33,019 nucleotides of DNA from Nitriliruptoraceae bacterium (GCA_003558435.1 PWLR01000136.1:1-33019); one strand, 5' to 3'. Shown: positions 1 to 8,494, numbered from the stretch's first letter. The notes: generated by a model from the letters alone, not told the origin. A program made the numbers and translations.

Positions 1-276
1 CACATGGATCACGTCCGGGCGGATCTCGGCGAGGTAGCGCCGGGTCCGGACCGCGGACCGGACGCCGGGGCCGATCGGGGCGACCGAACCGTTGAACGGC
101 ACCCGCAGGCTGCCGCCGGTCCCGGCGTAGCCGCCGAAGGGTCCGCGCCCGTCGCCGGGCGCCACGATCACGACCTCGTCACCTGCCGCCCGCAAGGCAG
201 CGGCCAGACTCGCGACGTGGGATTGCACACCCCCCGGGACGCCGAGGTCGTAGGGCGAGACCAGCGCGACCCTCAT
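1..276 (-). CDS. pimA: phosphatidylinositol alpha-mannosyltransferase PimA (N-terminal part, runs off the window)
   Basis: Only the first 92 codons are present; the gene continues beyond base 1. The translation starts MRVALVSPYDLGVPGGVQSH, the typical N-terminus of GT4 enzymes of the PimA type, with the GGVQSHV loop that contacts the sugar nucleotide, followed by a GD(E/H)V-like strand and VPFNGSVAP, which matches the PimA pattern PYNGSVA. PimA transfers mannose from GDP-mannose to phosphatidylinositol at the inner face of the membrane, the first step of PIM/lipomannan synthesis. Its ATG overlaps the stop of the upstream acyltransferase (ATGA), so the two are translationally coupled. The position after PI synthase and PIM acyltransferase genes strongly supports the assignment over a generic glycosyltransferase. 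Confidence 0.88.
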   Translation of the reverse strand, partial: MRVALVSPYDLGVPGGVQSHVASLAAALRAAGDEVVIVAPGDGRGPFGGYAGTGGSLRVPFNGSVAPIGPGVRSAVRTRRYLAEIRPDVIHV

Positions 277-1334
277 GTCGGGTCCCCGTCGCCGGTGGTC
301 GGGTCCCCGTCGCCGGTGGCCGCGCCCCCGGCGCGGTGCCGGTCGTGGTCGGCACGCGCGAGGGCTCGCCAGTCCCGGCCGCGCCGCCAGGCCTCGACCA
401 CGGGATGCTCCGGCTCCCGGTCCACCAACCAGTTCCGCGAGAACACGTGCCACTGCTCGGGGAACCGTGCGATCAGCGCTTCGAGGTCGCGCGCGATGGC
501 CTGCGTGCCGTCGTAGAGCGAGAGTTCCGCCACCTCCAACGGCGCACCGACCACGCCGTGGAAACCGTCCCCGGAGGTCAGGAACGCCCCGACCGACACG
601 GGACGTCCCGTGCGGCGCGCCAGGGCGGCACTGCCCGGCGGCAGCCGACAGGGTTCGCCGAAGAACTCGACGATGGGCCCCTTGCGGGTCAGGTCACGAT
701 CCGCCAGCAGCGTCGCCAGCGCTCCCTCGCCGACGATGCGCCGCTCGAGTTGATCCAGCATGTCGCCGCCCTTGACCAACGGGATCACGTCGATGCCGGC
801 GGTGCGACGCAACCGCACGAACCGGTCGAACAGACGTCTCGGCTCGACCACCTCGGCGACCACCACCATCCCCCACTGACGCTGCGAGGTGAAGAAGGCC
901 CCGACGTCCCAGGAGCCGAGGTGGCCGGTGGCGAACACGCCGCCGCGGCCACTGTCACGGAACGCATCGACGTGGTGCAGGCCCTCCGCGGTCGACGCTG
1001 CGACCACCGCGGCACCGTCCATGGTGTGCAACCGGAAGCTGTCGAGCCAGTAGCGGGCATAGGACACGTAGGCGTCGCGGACCAGGTCGGTCAGCTCCCG
1101 CTCCCCGGCGTCCGGAACGACCCGGGCGAGGTTCGCCCGGACCTGGCCTCGCTGCTGCTCGGAGGCGAAGCGGTACCAGGCCCGGCCCAGGGTCGCCGGC
1201 GCCCGACGCGCGACCCGTTCCGGCAGGTGCGCGGCCAGGTCCCAGGCCGCCCGGTACTGCCAGTACACCGCGCGCTGACGGAAGGTCTCCGGCGGCGGGG
1301 GCGGCAGCTCGTCGAGCGATGCCGACGGTCTCAC
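273..1334 (-). CDS. patA: phosphatidylinositol mannoside acyltransferase (LpxL/HtrB-like family)
   Basis: A 353-residue member of the lysophospholipid acyltransferase family (LpxL/HtrB-like). The catalytic HX4D motif is visible as HLGSWD (H138, D143), followed by the family blocks around ATLLADRD and VEFFGEPCRLPPGSAALARRTGRPV. In mycobacteria the enzyme at this gene position (Rv2611c) acylates the mannose of PIM1/PIM2 at the cytoplasmic membrane surface; that role is inferred from family and gene order. The start is GTG at 1334, overlapping the stop of the PI synthase gene (GTGA), and the end overlaps pimA (ATGA). The last 14 residues are two copies of TGDGDPT produced by a 21-base tandem duplication, probably a dispensable tail. 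Confidence 0.87.
   Translation of the reverse strand: MRPSASLDELPPPPPETFRQRAVYWQYRAAWDLAAHLPERVARRAPATLGRAWYRFASEQQRGQVRANLARVVPDAGERELTDLVRDAYVSYARYWLDSFRLHTMDGAAVVAASTAEGLHHVDAFRDSGRGGVFATGHLGSWDVGAFFTSQRQWGMVVVAEVVEPRRLFDRFVRLRRTAGIDVIPLVKGGDMLDQLERRIVGEGALATLLADRDLTRKGPIVEFFGEPCRLPPGSAALARRTGRPVSVGAFLTSGDGFHGVVGAPLEVAELSLYDGTQAIARDLEALIARFPEQWHVFSRNWLVDREPEHPVVEAWRRGRDWRALARADHDRHRAGGAATGDGDPTTGDGDPT
278..319 (-). repeat. 21-base perfect tandem duplication at the 3' end of the acyltransferase gene
   Basis: Bases 278-298 and 299-319 are identical. The unit is seven codons, so the frame is kept and the protein tail reads TGDGDPT twice. It sits immediately before the pimA start codon. Confidence 0.9.
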
Positions 1335-2206
1335 GTACCGCGACCACGCCGGTTGCTGAACCGCCCCGGCCCGATGGGCACCGCGCCGTCGCGGGCCTGT
1401 CGCTGGCGGCCGTCGGGAGATGGTCCCGTGGTCTGCCCGGCGCCTGCCGCCGACGAACCCCGGGGCGCCGGGGGATCCTCACCCTCATGTCCACCGTTGC
1501 CGGCGTGCCGAGCCTCCGCGGCCCCGTCGAAGTTGCGTTCGCCGTAGAACCGTCGGGCGCCGGCCTTGAACGCCCGGCTCCAGGTGCGGTCCTGCATGGC
1601 GAGCGCGAGCAGCTCGTCGGGCACGTCGCGGTCGATCTGGCACCAGACGTGGTGGATGCGCTGGATGATGGTGACCGTGGCGCCGATCGCCAACAACCAC
1701 AGGACCGGCTCGAAGAGCCAGCGGTGGAAGATGAGACCGATCACCAGCAGGATGGCCCGCTCGGCCCGCTCCATCACCCCGACGGAGCAGTCCAGGTCGA
1801 TCGCCTCGGCCTTCGCACGCACGTAGCTGGTCACCTGCGCGGTGACGAGCGCGACCAGGGCCAGCAGGAACATCCTCGGCTGGTCCCGCACGAGGTAGGC
1901 GACCCCGACCAGGATGACCCCGTCGGAGATCCGGTCGCTCACCGAGTCGTAGAAGCCGCCGAACGGCGTCGACTTGCCGGTGGCCCGGGCCACGGCACCG
2001 TCGAAGGTGTCCATCGCGCCGCCGAGCACCAGCAGCCACCCGCCGAGCACGAGCTCGCCCGTCGCCACGAGGTAGGCCGCGGCGCCGGTCAGCACCAGAC
2101 CGAGGGTGGTGAGCACGTTCGGGGTCACCCGCGTGACGGCCAGGGCGCGACCGATCGGGCCGGTGACGGCCTCGACGTACTGGGGGAAATGTGAGCTGAG
2201 CGCCAC
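1331..2206 (-). CDS. pgsA1: phosphatidylinositol phosphate synthase (CDP-alcohol phosphatidyltransferase)
   Basis: Integral membrane CDP-alcohol phosphotransferase. The full signature DxxDGxxARx8GxxxDxxxD is present (DTFDGAVAR, then GGFYDSVSD; D66, D69, D87, D91 from the chosen start). Actinobacterial enzymes of this family at this locus join CDP-diacylglycerol and inositol-phosphate to give PI-phosphate, the precursor of PI and PIMs. Several hydrophobic helices follow. The last roughly 65 residues are a Gly/Pro/Arg-rich tail not expected of the family. Start: the frame is open up to an ATG at 2311, but the extra 35 residues look non-native, and GTG at 2206 has GAGG five bases upstream and gives a normal-length N-terminus. 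The stop overlaps the acyltransferase start (GTGA). Confidence 0.85.
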   Translation of the reverse strand: MALSSHFPQYVEAVTGPIGRALAVTRVTPNVLTTLGLVLTGAAAYLVATGELVLGGWLLVLGGAMDTFDGAVARATGKSTPFGGFYDSVSDRISDGVILVGVAYLVRDQPRMFLLALVALVTAQVTSYVRAKAEAIDLDCSVGVMERAERAILLVIGLIFHRWLFEPVLWLLAIGATVTIIQRIHHVWCQIDRDVPDELLALAMQDRTWSRAFKAGARRFYGERNFDGAAEARHAGNGGHEGEDPPAPRGSSAAGAGQTTGPSPDGRQRQARDGAVPIGPGRFSNRRGRGT

Positions 2207-2330
2207 CACGACCTCGATCGCTGCTGCATCATCGCTGCGTCGGCGGTCCAAGCTACCAACGGCTGACCTGCGCCCATCGCGGCAACGGACCGACGCCTGG
2301 CCGGGGAGCATGTCCGGACGGGCTGGAGTG

Positions 2331-2358
2331 CGACCGATCGGTCGATCCCCGGAGCCTA
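2331..2358 (-). promoter_or_regulatory. candidate promoter (-10 TAGGCT) and adjacent 14-base palindrome before pgsA1
   Basis: On the minus strand TAGGCT lies at 2358-2353. A perfect palindrome CGACCGATCGGTCG (2331-2344) begins where transcription would be expected to start, so it could be an operator. No convincing -35 is visible. The 2207-2392 gap holds nothing else I recognise. Confidence 0.3.
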
Positions 2359-2392
2359 CACCGGGCAGATCGCGAGAACATCCGGCCAGCCG

Positions 2393-2971
2393 TCAACCGA
2401 AGCCCGGCGCCAGCTCGTCGTACATCTCCTCCAGCGCCCGGGGCAGCACCCGCGCCGCCCCGATCACGGAGATGAAGTTGGTGTCGCCCGACCACCTGGG
2501 GACCGCGTGGAGATGGAGGTGTTCGGCGATGCCCGCCCCGCCGGCCTTGCCGAGGTTCATGCCGAGGTTGATGCCCTGGCAGTGGACCCGCTCCTTGAGC
2601 ACCCGCACCGACCGCCGTCCGAGTTCGAACAACTCGTGCGCCACCTCGTCGTCCAACGCCTCCAGATCCGGCTCGTGGGTGTAGGGCACCACCATCAGGT
2701 GGCCCGGGTTGTAGGGGTAGGCGTTGAAGATGACGAAGGCGTGTTCGCCCCGGTGCAGGATCAGCGATCGGCGGTCCTCGGCCGGGTCCCTGGCGGGGAT
2801 GACACAGAACGGGCACCCGACGACCGGATCGGCACCGCCGATGTAACCGAAGCGCCACGGCGCCCACAACCGCTGGAGCGCGTCGCCCGGGACACCGACC
2901 TGGTCGCTTCGGATGTCGCGGGACGACTCCCCTACATGCTCCCGGTCGTGTTCGTCGGGCGGCGACGCCAT
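2393..2971 (-). CDS. HIT-family nucleotide phosphorylase/hydrolase (AP4A phosphorylase-like)
   Basis: A 192-residue histidine-triad protein. The triad HLHLH (H151, H153, H155) is preceded by the nucleotide-binding loop FNAYPYNPGHLMVVP; a CPFC pair (C53, C56) is the zinc site of the branch that includes mycobacterial Rv2613c, as is the RLWAPWR motif near residue 35. Rv2613c cleaves diadenosine tetraphosphate phosphorolytically; the same activity here is inferred. Its ATG shares one base with the thrS stop (TGATG), matching the mycobacterial order thrS-HIT-pgsA1. Tying an alarmone-degrading enzyme to threonyl-tRNA synthetase makes sense because aminoacyl-tRNA synthetases make AP4A as a side product. 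Confidence 0.85.
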   Translation of the reverse strand: MASPPDEHDREHVGESSRDIRSDQVGVPGDALQRLWAPWRFGYIGGADPVVGCPFCVIPARDPAEDRRSLILHRGEHAFVIFNAYPYNPGHLMVVPYTHEPDLEALDDEVAHELFELGRRSVRVLKERVHCQGINLGMNLGKAGGAGIAEHLHLHAVPRWSGDTNFISVIGAARVLPRALEEMYDELAPGFG

Positions 2972-5025
2972 CAGGCGTCCTCGAGGTGGGTCCGGCGCTC
3001 GGCGATCTCCGCGACCACCTCGGTGACGAAGTCCTCGAGCGCCACGTCCTTGCGCTGGTCGCCGCGGTAGGGCCTCACCGCCACGGTGCGCGCCTCGGCC
3101 TCACTGCCCCCCACCACCAGGGTGTGGGGCACCTTGGAGGTCTGCGCGGAGCGGATCTTGGCCCCGAGGGTGTCGTCGGAGGCGTCGACCTCGACGCGGA
3201 CCTGCTGGGCGCGCAGCGCCGTGGCGACCTCGTCGGCGTAGGCCAGGAAGTCGGCGGCCACCGGCACCACCCGCACCTGCTCGGGGGCCAACCAGGTCGG
3301 GAAGGCGCCGTTGAACGACTCGACCATCACCGCGAAGAACCGTTCGATCGACCCGAACAGGGCGCGGTGCACCATGTAGGGCCGGTGCTTGTCGCCGTCG
3401 GCCCCGATGTAGGAGATGTCGAACCGCTCCGGCAGGTTGAAGTCGATCTGCACGGTGGTCAGCTGCCATTCGCGGCCGATCGCATCCTTGGCGTGGATGT
3501 CGATCTTGGGGCCGTAGAAGGCCCCCTCCCCCGGATCGAGTTCGTAGGGCAGGCCCGTGCGCTCGACCGCGTCGACCAGCGCCTGCTCGGCGGCCGCCCA
3601 GCCCTCGTCGTTGCCCGCCATCGACTTCTCCGGGCGGGTGGAGATCGCGACCCGGGACGGCTCACCCAGCCCGAAGGTGCGGTAGAGGTCGCGGGCGAAC
3701 TCGACGCAGTCCGCGACCTCGTCGACGACCTGGTCGTCGCGGCAGAAGATGTGTGAGTCGTCCTGGGTGAACCCGCGCGCCCGCAGCATCCCGTTGACCA
3801 CCCCGGACCGCTCGTAGCGGTAGACGGTCCCGAGCTCCGAGATGCGCACCGGCAACTCGCGGTACGAACGGGTGCGGGAGGTGAACGCCAGGATGTGGAA
3901 CGGACAGTTCATGGGCTTGAGCCGGTAGGCCGCGGCGCCGTCGTCGAGGTCCATCCCCGGGTACATCAGCTCGCCGTAGTTCTCGAGGTGCCCGGAGATC
4001 CGCCACAGGTCTTCCTTGGCGATGTGCGGGGTGTAGACGGGCTGGTAGCCGCGCGCGAGGGTCTCGTGACGGATCCAGTCCTCCATCTGCTGGCGCACGA
4101 TCGCGCCGGCGGGAAGGAAGATCGACAGACCCGGACCGAGCTCGTCGGGTGAGGTGGTGAGCTCCAACTCACGGCCGAGCTTGCGATGATCGCGCTTCTT
4201 GGCCTCCTCGAGCATCTCGAGGTGGGCGGTCAACGCCTTCTTCGACTCCCAGGCGGTCCCGTAGATGCGCTGGAGCATCGGCTGGTCCTCGCGCCCGCGC
4301 CAGTACGCGCCCGCGGAACGCAGCAACTTGAACGCGGGGATCCGGTCCACGGAGGGGACGTGCGGGCCGCGGCACAGGTCCGACCAGGCCACCTCGCCGT
4401 CCACCCGCACGTTGCGGTAGACGGTGAAGGTCGGACCGTCGGGCGCGTCGAGCCCCTCCTCGTCCTCGGCCGTCGGACCCCCGACGTCCACGGAACTGAC
4501 GATGGTGCCGGCATCCACCAGCTCGATGATCTCGACCTTGTAGGGCTGCTCGGCGAACTCCTCGAGGGCGTCCTCGCGCGCGACGACCTCACGCACGAAG
4601 CGCTGCTTCTCCCGGGCGAGTTCGACCATCCGGGCCTCGATCGCCTCGAGGTCCTCGGGGGTGAACGGCCGAGCGACGTCGAAGTCGTAGTAGAAGCCGT
4701 CCTCGATGGGTGGCCCGATCGCCCACTTGGCACCCGGGAACAGATCGGTCACGGCCTGGGCCATCAGGTGCGCGGTGGAGTGACGCAGGATGGCTCGCCC
4801 CTCCTCGCTGGCCGCTTCGACCACACCGAGGTCGATCGGCGCCTCGGTGGTCGGGAGGGGACGGTCGAGGTCCCACACGTGGGGTTCGCCGCCGTCGGTG
4901 CGGACCGTGGCCGCGACGATCTGTCCGCGGATGGCTTCCAACGCCTTGAGGGCCTGAACGGCGGTGGTGCCCGGCTCGAGCTGCTCGGTGGACTCGCCGG
5001 ACCGTACGGTTAAGGATCGGTTCAC
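2971..5025 (-). CDS. thrS: threonine--tRNA ligase
   Basis: Cytoplasmic class II synthetase that charges tRNA-Thr, 684 residues, normal length. Seen in order: TGS domain (RSLTVRSGESTEQLEPGTT), the SAD editing domain with HSTAHLMAQAV, the catalytic core with MNCPFH (zinc cysteine and adjacent residues), motif 2 around YRYERSGVVNGMLRARGFTQDD, motif 3 around HRALFGSIERFF, and an anticodon-binding C-terminus (VRVVPVAADFLAYA). Start: GTG at 5025 with AGGAG at 5038-5034, eight bases upstream. The frame stays open to 5637, but the extra 204 residues are low-complexity and unlike the family. First gene of the lipid operon; no T-box leader is visible. Confidence 0.96.
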   Translation of the reverse strand: MNRSLTVRSGESTEQLEPGTTAVQALKALEAIRGQIVAATVRTDGGEPHVWDLDRPLPTTEAPIDLGVVEAASEEGRAILRHSTAHLMAQAVTDLFPGAKWAIGPPIEDGFYYDFDVARPFTPEDLEAIEARMVELAREKQRFVREVVAREDALEEFAEQPYKVEIIELVDAGTIVSSVDVGGPTAEDEEGLDAPDGPTFTVYRNVRVDGEVAWSDLCRGPHVPSVDRIPAFKLLRSAGAYWRGREDQPMLQRIYGTAWESKKALTAHLEMLEEAKKRDHRKLGRELELTTSPDELGPGLSIFLPAGAIVRQQMEDWIRHETLARGYQPVYTPHIAKEDLWRISGHLENYGELMYPGMDLDDGAAAYRLKPMNCPFHILAFTSRTRSYRELPVRISELGTVYRYERSGVVNGMLRARGFTQDDSHIFCRDDQVVDEVADCVEFARDLYRTFGLGEPSRVAISTRPEKSMAGNDEGWAAAEQALVDAVERTGLPYELDPGEGAFYGPKIDIHAKDAIGREWQLTTVQIDFNLPERFDISYIGADGDKHRPYMVHRALFGSIERFFAVMVESFNGAFPTWLAPEQVRVVPVAADFLAYADEVATALRAQQVRVEVDASDDTLGAKIRSAQTSKVPHTLVVGGSEAEARTVAVRPYRGDQRKDVALEDFVTEVVAEIAERRTHLEDA

Positions 5026-5051
5026 GAAGATCACTCCTGGATGTCGCGCGG

Positions 5052-5057
5052 AGCGTA
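5052..5057 (-). promoter_or_regulatory. candidate -10 element TACGCT for thrS
   Basis: TACGCT on the minus strand would start transcription about 20 bases before the GTG, leaving room for the AGGAG ribosome site. No clear -35 hexamer is seen. Confidence 0.35.
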
Positions 5058-5353
5058 GTGCTCGCGGGCGAGTCGCTCCCCTCGGGCCTCGCCGAGCGGC
5101 GACCGTCAGGTCGTCGAGGTCCGCCCGGCGCGAGGCGTTCGCGTTCGTCCGGGCGTCACGCGGTGGCCGGCGTCCGCGCTGAACGCGAGACCGGAACGGC
5201 AGCAACCAGAGGTGACCATCGGCCCACGTTGCCAGGTACCGGCGCGTCGGGCAAGCCCCGCCGGTCACGACTGCTGGTGGGCTGCTGGTGGGGCTGCTGG
5301 TGGGCTCTACCCTGTCGGGACCTGCCGTTCCCCCGTCCGGAGCCACCGAGCAC
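5058..5353. other. divergent intergenic region with three copies of ctgctggtgg
   Basis: Gene-free stretch between thrS and the plus-strand membrane-protein gene. The decamer ctgctggtgg occurs at 5271, 5282 and 5294. TACCCT at 5308-5313 is a possible -10 for the rightward gene. No RNA gene or riboswitch was recognised. Confidence 0.4.
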
Positions 5354-5779
5354 GTGACCGACCCACGTTCCCGTCGGGGCGTTCCCGACCGTCTGCTGCT
5401 GCCGCCCCCGCCTCGTGAACCCCACCTGGCCGAACGCTGGCAGCGCGCCGGCTTCGACCAGCGACGCCGTTGGGCACGCCTCGGTGGGACCGATCCCGCC
5501 GAGCTGCCCGACGACGACGCGGAGATGGTCGTCGGGCTCGCCCGCGCCCGGCTCGCGACCTCCTGGCGGCTGCTGGCCGCGGCGCCGCTGCTCGGTTGGC
5601 TGGTGTTCATGACCGTCTGGGGCTTCGGCCGCTCCACCTACCCGGAGTCGGTGCGGGCCTGGTTGCTGGCCGGGGCGGCGCTGGGGGCGATCGTCTGGAC
5701 GGCCGCCGCGGTCCACGCGGCCGGGCGCCTGAGGCGCGCCCGGGCGATCGCCGCCCGGCGAGCCGGGCCGTCGAGCTAG
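5354..5779 (+). CDS. small two-helix membrane protein, function unknown
   Basis: 141 residues from a GTG at 5354. Residues 1-60 are hydrophilic and Arg/Pro-rich (RLLLPPPPREPHLAERWQRAGFDQRRRWARLGG). Two hydrophobic helices follow, around LLAAAPLLGWLVFMTVWGF and VRAWLLAGAALGAIVWTAAAV, and the protein ends with a basic tail RLRRARAIAARRA. The frame continues upstream to an ATG at 5288, but that stretch includes the repeated decamers and the likely promoter, so the GTG is preferred; its ribosome site is weak. It sits 69 bases before ftsH on the same strand and may be cotranscribed. I do not recognise the family. Confidence 0.6.
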   Translation: MTDPRSRRGVPDRLLLPPPPREPHLAERWQRAGFDQRRRWARLGGTDPAELPDDDAEMVVGLARARLATSWRLLAAAPLLGWLVFMTVWGFGRSTYPESVRAWLLAGAALGAIVWTAAAVHAAGRLRRARAIAARRAGPSS

Positions 5780-5815
5780 GACCGGCCGGCCGGGGGTGCT
5801 CGCCGCGGCACCTCG

Positions 5816-5821
5816 TACCCT
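5816..5821 (+). promoter_or_regulatory. candidate -10 element TACCCT for ftsH
   Basis: TACCCT would start transcription about 21 bases before the proposed CTG start, just ahead of the GAGGAG ribosome site. This supports an ftsH promoter separate from that of the upstream gene. Confidence 0.35.
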
Positions 5822-5848
5822 GCAGGGTCGCCGTCGAGGAGCGATCAG

Positions 5849-7747
5849 CTGAAGGGCTCACACGCACACGACGCCGACGATGCCGAGGGCCCGGGTCGGC
5901 GTGGGACCGACCCTGAGGGTCCAGGGGGTCCAGGCACCGAACCGCCTTCGAACTGGCGGCGGTCCTGGCCGATCGCGTTCATGGTCGTCGCTCTGCTGGC
6001 CCTGACGTTCGCCACGTTCGTCTCCCCGCCCCCGGCGGAGGAGGTCGGCTTCACCCGGTTCGTGGAGCTCGCCGAGGACGGGAACGTCGAACGCATCACC
6101 ATCGACGAGGACGGTCGGGTCACTGGCGAGCTGGTCGACGGCACACCGTTCGAGACGGTGGTGCCGACGGCACTGGCACAGGAAGAGCTGCTCGAGACCC
6201 TGCTCGAGCAGGACGTGGCCATCGATGCGCAGCCACCGGCGGCGGGCTGGGTCACCGCGCTGATCTCGATCCTGCCGTTCCTGTTGATCATCGGCCTGAT
6301 CGTCTTCTTCGTACGCCGCGCCGCCGGTGGTCAGATGTCGCAGCTCCAGGGGGTCGGCAAGAGCAAGGCCCAGGTGATCGACGAGGAGCGCCCGGACACC
6401 ACCTTCGACGACGTCGCCGGTTACGAGGCGGTCCGCGAGGAGGTGCGCGAGATCATCGACTACCTGCGCGAACCGGAACGCTTCCAGCGCGCCGGCGCCC
6501 GCGGTCCCGGAGGCATCCTGCTGCTCGGACCCGCCGGCACGGGCAAGACGCTGATGGCCCGGGCGATCGCCGGGGAGGCCGACGTGACGTTCCTGTCCGC
6601 CTCCGGCTCCGAGTTCGTCGAGATGCTCGTGGGCGTCGGCGCCTCACGCGTCCGTGACCTGTTCGAGAAAGCACGGGAGAAGCAGCCCTCCATCATCTTC
6701 ATCGACGAACTCGACTCGGTCGGCCGCAAACGCGGTGGTCAGACCACCATCGGCTCCAACAACGAACAGGAACAGACGCTCAACCAGCTGCTCAAGGAGC
6801 TCGACGGGTTCGATCCCCGCGAGGGCATCGTCATCATCGCGGCGACCAACCGCCCCGAGATGCTCGACGACGCGCTGCTGCGTCCCGGCCGCTTCGATCG
6901 CCAGGTCGAGGTGCCACTGCCGACCCAGAAGGACCGGGTCGCCATCCTGGGGGTCCACGTACGGGGCAAGCCGGTCGACCCGGACCTCGACCTCGAGACC
7001 ATCGCCCGGGGCACGCCGGGCTTCAGCGGCGCGCAGCTCGAGAACCTCGTCAACGAGGCCGCCATCACTGCGGTCCGTGACGACCGGACGCGGATCACCC
7101 AGGAGGACTTCGAGGAGGCGCGCGACCGGATCATCATCGGCAAACGTCAGAGTTCGGACCTGATGCGCGACGAGGAACGTCGACGTGTGGCGGTCCACGA
7201 GGCCGGGCACGCGCTGATCGCCGCGGTCGCCGAACATGCCGACCCGGTGGCGAAGGTCACCATCTTGCCCGCGCAACGGGCGCTCGGGACCACCGAACAG
7301 CTGCCGCTCGAGGAACGGCGCCTGGCCTCGGAGGGCTACCTCAACGACACCCTGGCGGTCCGGCTCGGCGGGCGGGTCGCCGAGCGGGTGGTGCTCGACG
7401 AGCTGTCCTCCGGCGCGGCCAACGACCTCGCGGGTGCCACCGAGCTGGCGACCCGGATGGTGCGGGAGTTCGGGCTGTCGCCCGAGATGGGTCCGGTCGG
7501 CTACTCCGCCGAGGACGAGCCCGGTGGCGTTCCCGGGCTCCACGGACGTCCCTACGCTGAGGACACACAGACCACGATCGACAGCGAGGTCGCACGCATC
7601 CTGCGGGACGCCGAACAACGCGCGGAGGGCTTCATCAACGACCACCGCGAGGTGTTCGACCAGCTCGTCGAACGCCTGCTCGACGAGGAACTCGTCGACG
7701 GTGCCGACATCTACGAGCTTCTCGGCCGGCCCGTGCCGCGACCGTGA
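5849..7747 (+). CDS. ftsH: ATP-dependent zinc metalloprotease FtsH (probable CTG start)
   Basis: Membrane-anchored AAA+ protease that degrades unneeded membrane and regulatory proteins. Seen: TM1 ([15 protein letters not shown]), a periplasmic domain, TM2 ([19 protein letters not shown]), Walker A GPAGTGKT (Ala replaces the usual Pro), pore loop [17 protein letters not shown], Walker [16 protein letters not shown], the second region of homology [20 protein letters not shown], protease site HEAGH and a downstream aspartate in [12 protein letters not shown]. The first ATG (5981) lies inside TM1 with no ribosome site and removes the basic segment NWRRSW that should precede the helix. No ATG, GTG or TTG exists in frame between the previous stop and 5981, but CTG at 5849 has GGAG seven bases upstream and gives 632 residues, the usual length. 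Confidence 0.93.
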   Translation: MKGSHAHDADDAEGPGRRGTDPEGPGGPGTEPPSNWRRSWPIAFMVVALLALTFATFVSPPPAEEVGFTRFVELAEDGNVERITIDEDGRVTGELVDGTPFETVVPTALAQEELLETLLEQDVAIDAQPPAAGWVTALISILPFLLIIGLIVFFVRRAAGGQMSQLQGVGKSKAQVIDEERPDTTFDDVAGYEAVREEVREIIDYLREPERFQRAGARGPGGILLLGPAGTGKTLMARAIAGEADVTFLSASGSEFVEMLVGVGASRVRDLFEKAREKQPSIIFIDELDSVGRKRGGQTTIGSNNEQEQTLNQLLKELDGFDPREGIVIIAATNRPEMLDDALLRPGRFDRQVEVPLPTQKDRVAILGVHVRGKPVDPDLDLETIARGTPGFSGAQLENLVNEAAITAVRDDRTRITQEDFEEARDRIIIGKRQSSDLMRDEERRRVAVHEAGHALIAAVAEHADPVAKVTILPAQRALGTTEQLPLEERRLASEGYLNDTLAVRLGGRVAERVVLDELSSGAANDLAGATELATRMVREFGLSPEMGPVGYSAEDEPGGVPGLHGRPYAEDTQTTIDSEVARILRDAEQRAEGFINDHREVFDQLVERLLDEELVDGADIYELLGRPVPRP

Positions 7748-7760
7748 CCGGGGCCGATCG

Positions 7761-8138
7761 GTGGTCCTGATCGTGATCGGCGTGTTGTTCGGTGTGCCGA
7801 TCCTCTGGGCGGTCTCGGTCGGGGCGATGCGTGACGTGCGCCGTGCCCGGGAGATCGGTCCCCGGGCAGGCTGTCAGGCGTGGGTCACGGTCCCCGGCCT
7901 GTCCGGTCGCCGCTACCGCTGCTGCGAACCCAGGTACGCCGGAGGTCCGTGGTGCCGCCTCCACGCGGTGGCCGACACCCGCGGGACCCTGGAGCGCGAT
8001 CCGGACGCGAGGCTGATCGACGAGCCCGCAGCGGTCGGTCACGCCGTTCGCCAGGCACGGATCGGGATCCCCTTGGCGGTGGTGAGCGTGGTGGGGACCC
8101 TGGGACTGCTCTTCTGGGCGGTGCAGCGCAGCCTGTGA
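7761..8138 (+). CDS. Cys-rich protein with N- and C-terminal membrane helices, unknown
   Basis: 125 residues from GTG at 7761, 13 bases after ftsH. One hydrophobic helix at residues 1-21 and another at about 102-121 enclose an 80-residue segment with C38, C54, C55, C65 and H68 (pattern C-x15-CC-x9-C-x2-H), arranged as in a small metal-binding fold. The ribosome site is weak, so the gene may be translated by coupling to ftsH. No family recognised. The position suggests, but does not show, a role linked to FtsH. Confidence 0.6.
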   Translation: MVLIVIGVLFGVPILWAVSVGAMRDVRRAREIGPRAGCQAWVTVPGLSGRRYRCCEPRYAGGPWCRLHAVADTRGTLERDPDARLIDEPAAVGHAVRQARIGIPLAVVSVVGTLGLLFWAVQRSL

Positions 8139-8212
8139 CCCGAGCGACACCGGCGGCATCCGCGTCGCCGTGTGTCCTGAGCGCGGCCTGCGAAGCTCCC
8201 GACACGACGAGA

Positions 8213-8241
8213 GCCGGCTTCCGCGTGCTGCGGAAACCGGC
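8213..8241. terminator. hairpin between the Cys-rich membrane gene and tRNA-Val
   Basis: Arms 8213-8224 and 8230-8241 pair over 12 positions with one mismatch around a 5-base loop. It lies downstream of both flanking, convergent transcription units and so could terminate either; there is no T-run. Confidence 0.5.
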
Positions 8242-8261
8242 CCTGGCCTGCGGTGTTGCGA

Positions 8262-8336
8262 TGGTGGGCACGGGAGGTATCGAACCTCCGACCTCTGCCG
8301 TGTGAAGGCAGCGCTCTCCCACTGAGCTACGTGCCC
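8262..8336 (-). tRNA. tRNA-Val (anticodon CAC), CCA encoded
   Basis: Folds as a standard cloverleaf on the minus strand: acceptor GGGCACG with CGTGCCC, D-stem GCTC/GAGC, anticodon stem CTGCC/GGCAG with loop TTCACAC (anticodon CAC), T-stem GGAGG/CCTCC with loop TTCGATA, discriminator A, and an encoded CCA (8264-8262). The mature tRNA without CCA is 72 nt. Confidence 0.97.
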
Positions 8337-8350
8337 GGGCGAACGGCCGA

Positions 8351-8380
8351 ACCGTACCCGCAGGCTCACCCCGGAGCCAA
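8351..8380 (-). promoter_or_regulatory. candidate tRNA-Val promoter
   Basis: On the minus strand TTGGCT (8380-8375), an 18-base spacer, then TACGGT (8356-8351). Transcription would start a few bases before the tRNA 5' end at 8336. Confidence 0.5.
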
Positions 8381-8494
8381 CCGGGGAGCCCGCCGAGGCC
8401 CATCTGGGACCGGGCCGGACGGATCGTCACCAGATCCGTGCACACCGGCGAGGCTTGTGGTTCCATCGCCCCACCAGAGAAGGGAGGTGGTCCG

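Noticed and set aside
4981-5353. T-box leader upstream of thrS
   Set aside because: No T-box consensus sequence or specifier stem; the likely leader is only about 20 bases.
5026-5637. Upstream extension of thrS to 888 residues
   Set aside because: The extension is low-complexity and crosses the opposite-strand membrane-protein gene; the GTG at 5025 has a good ribosome site.
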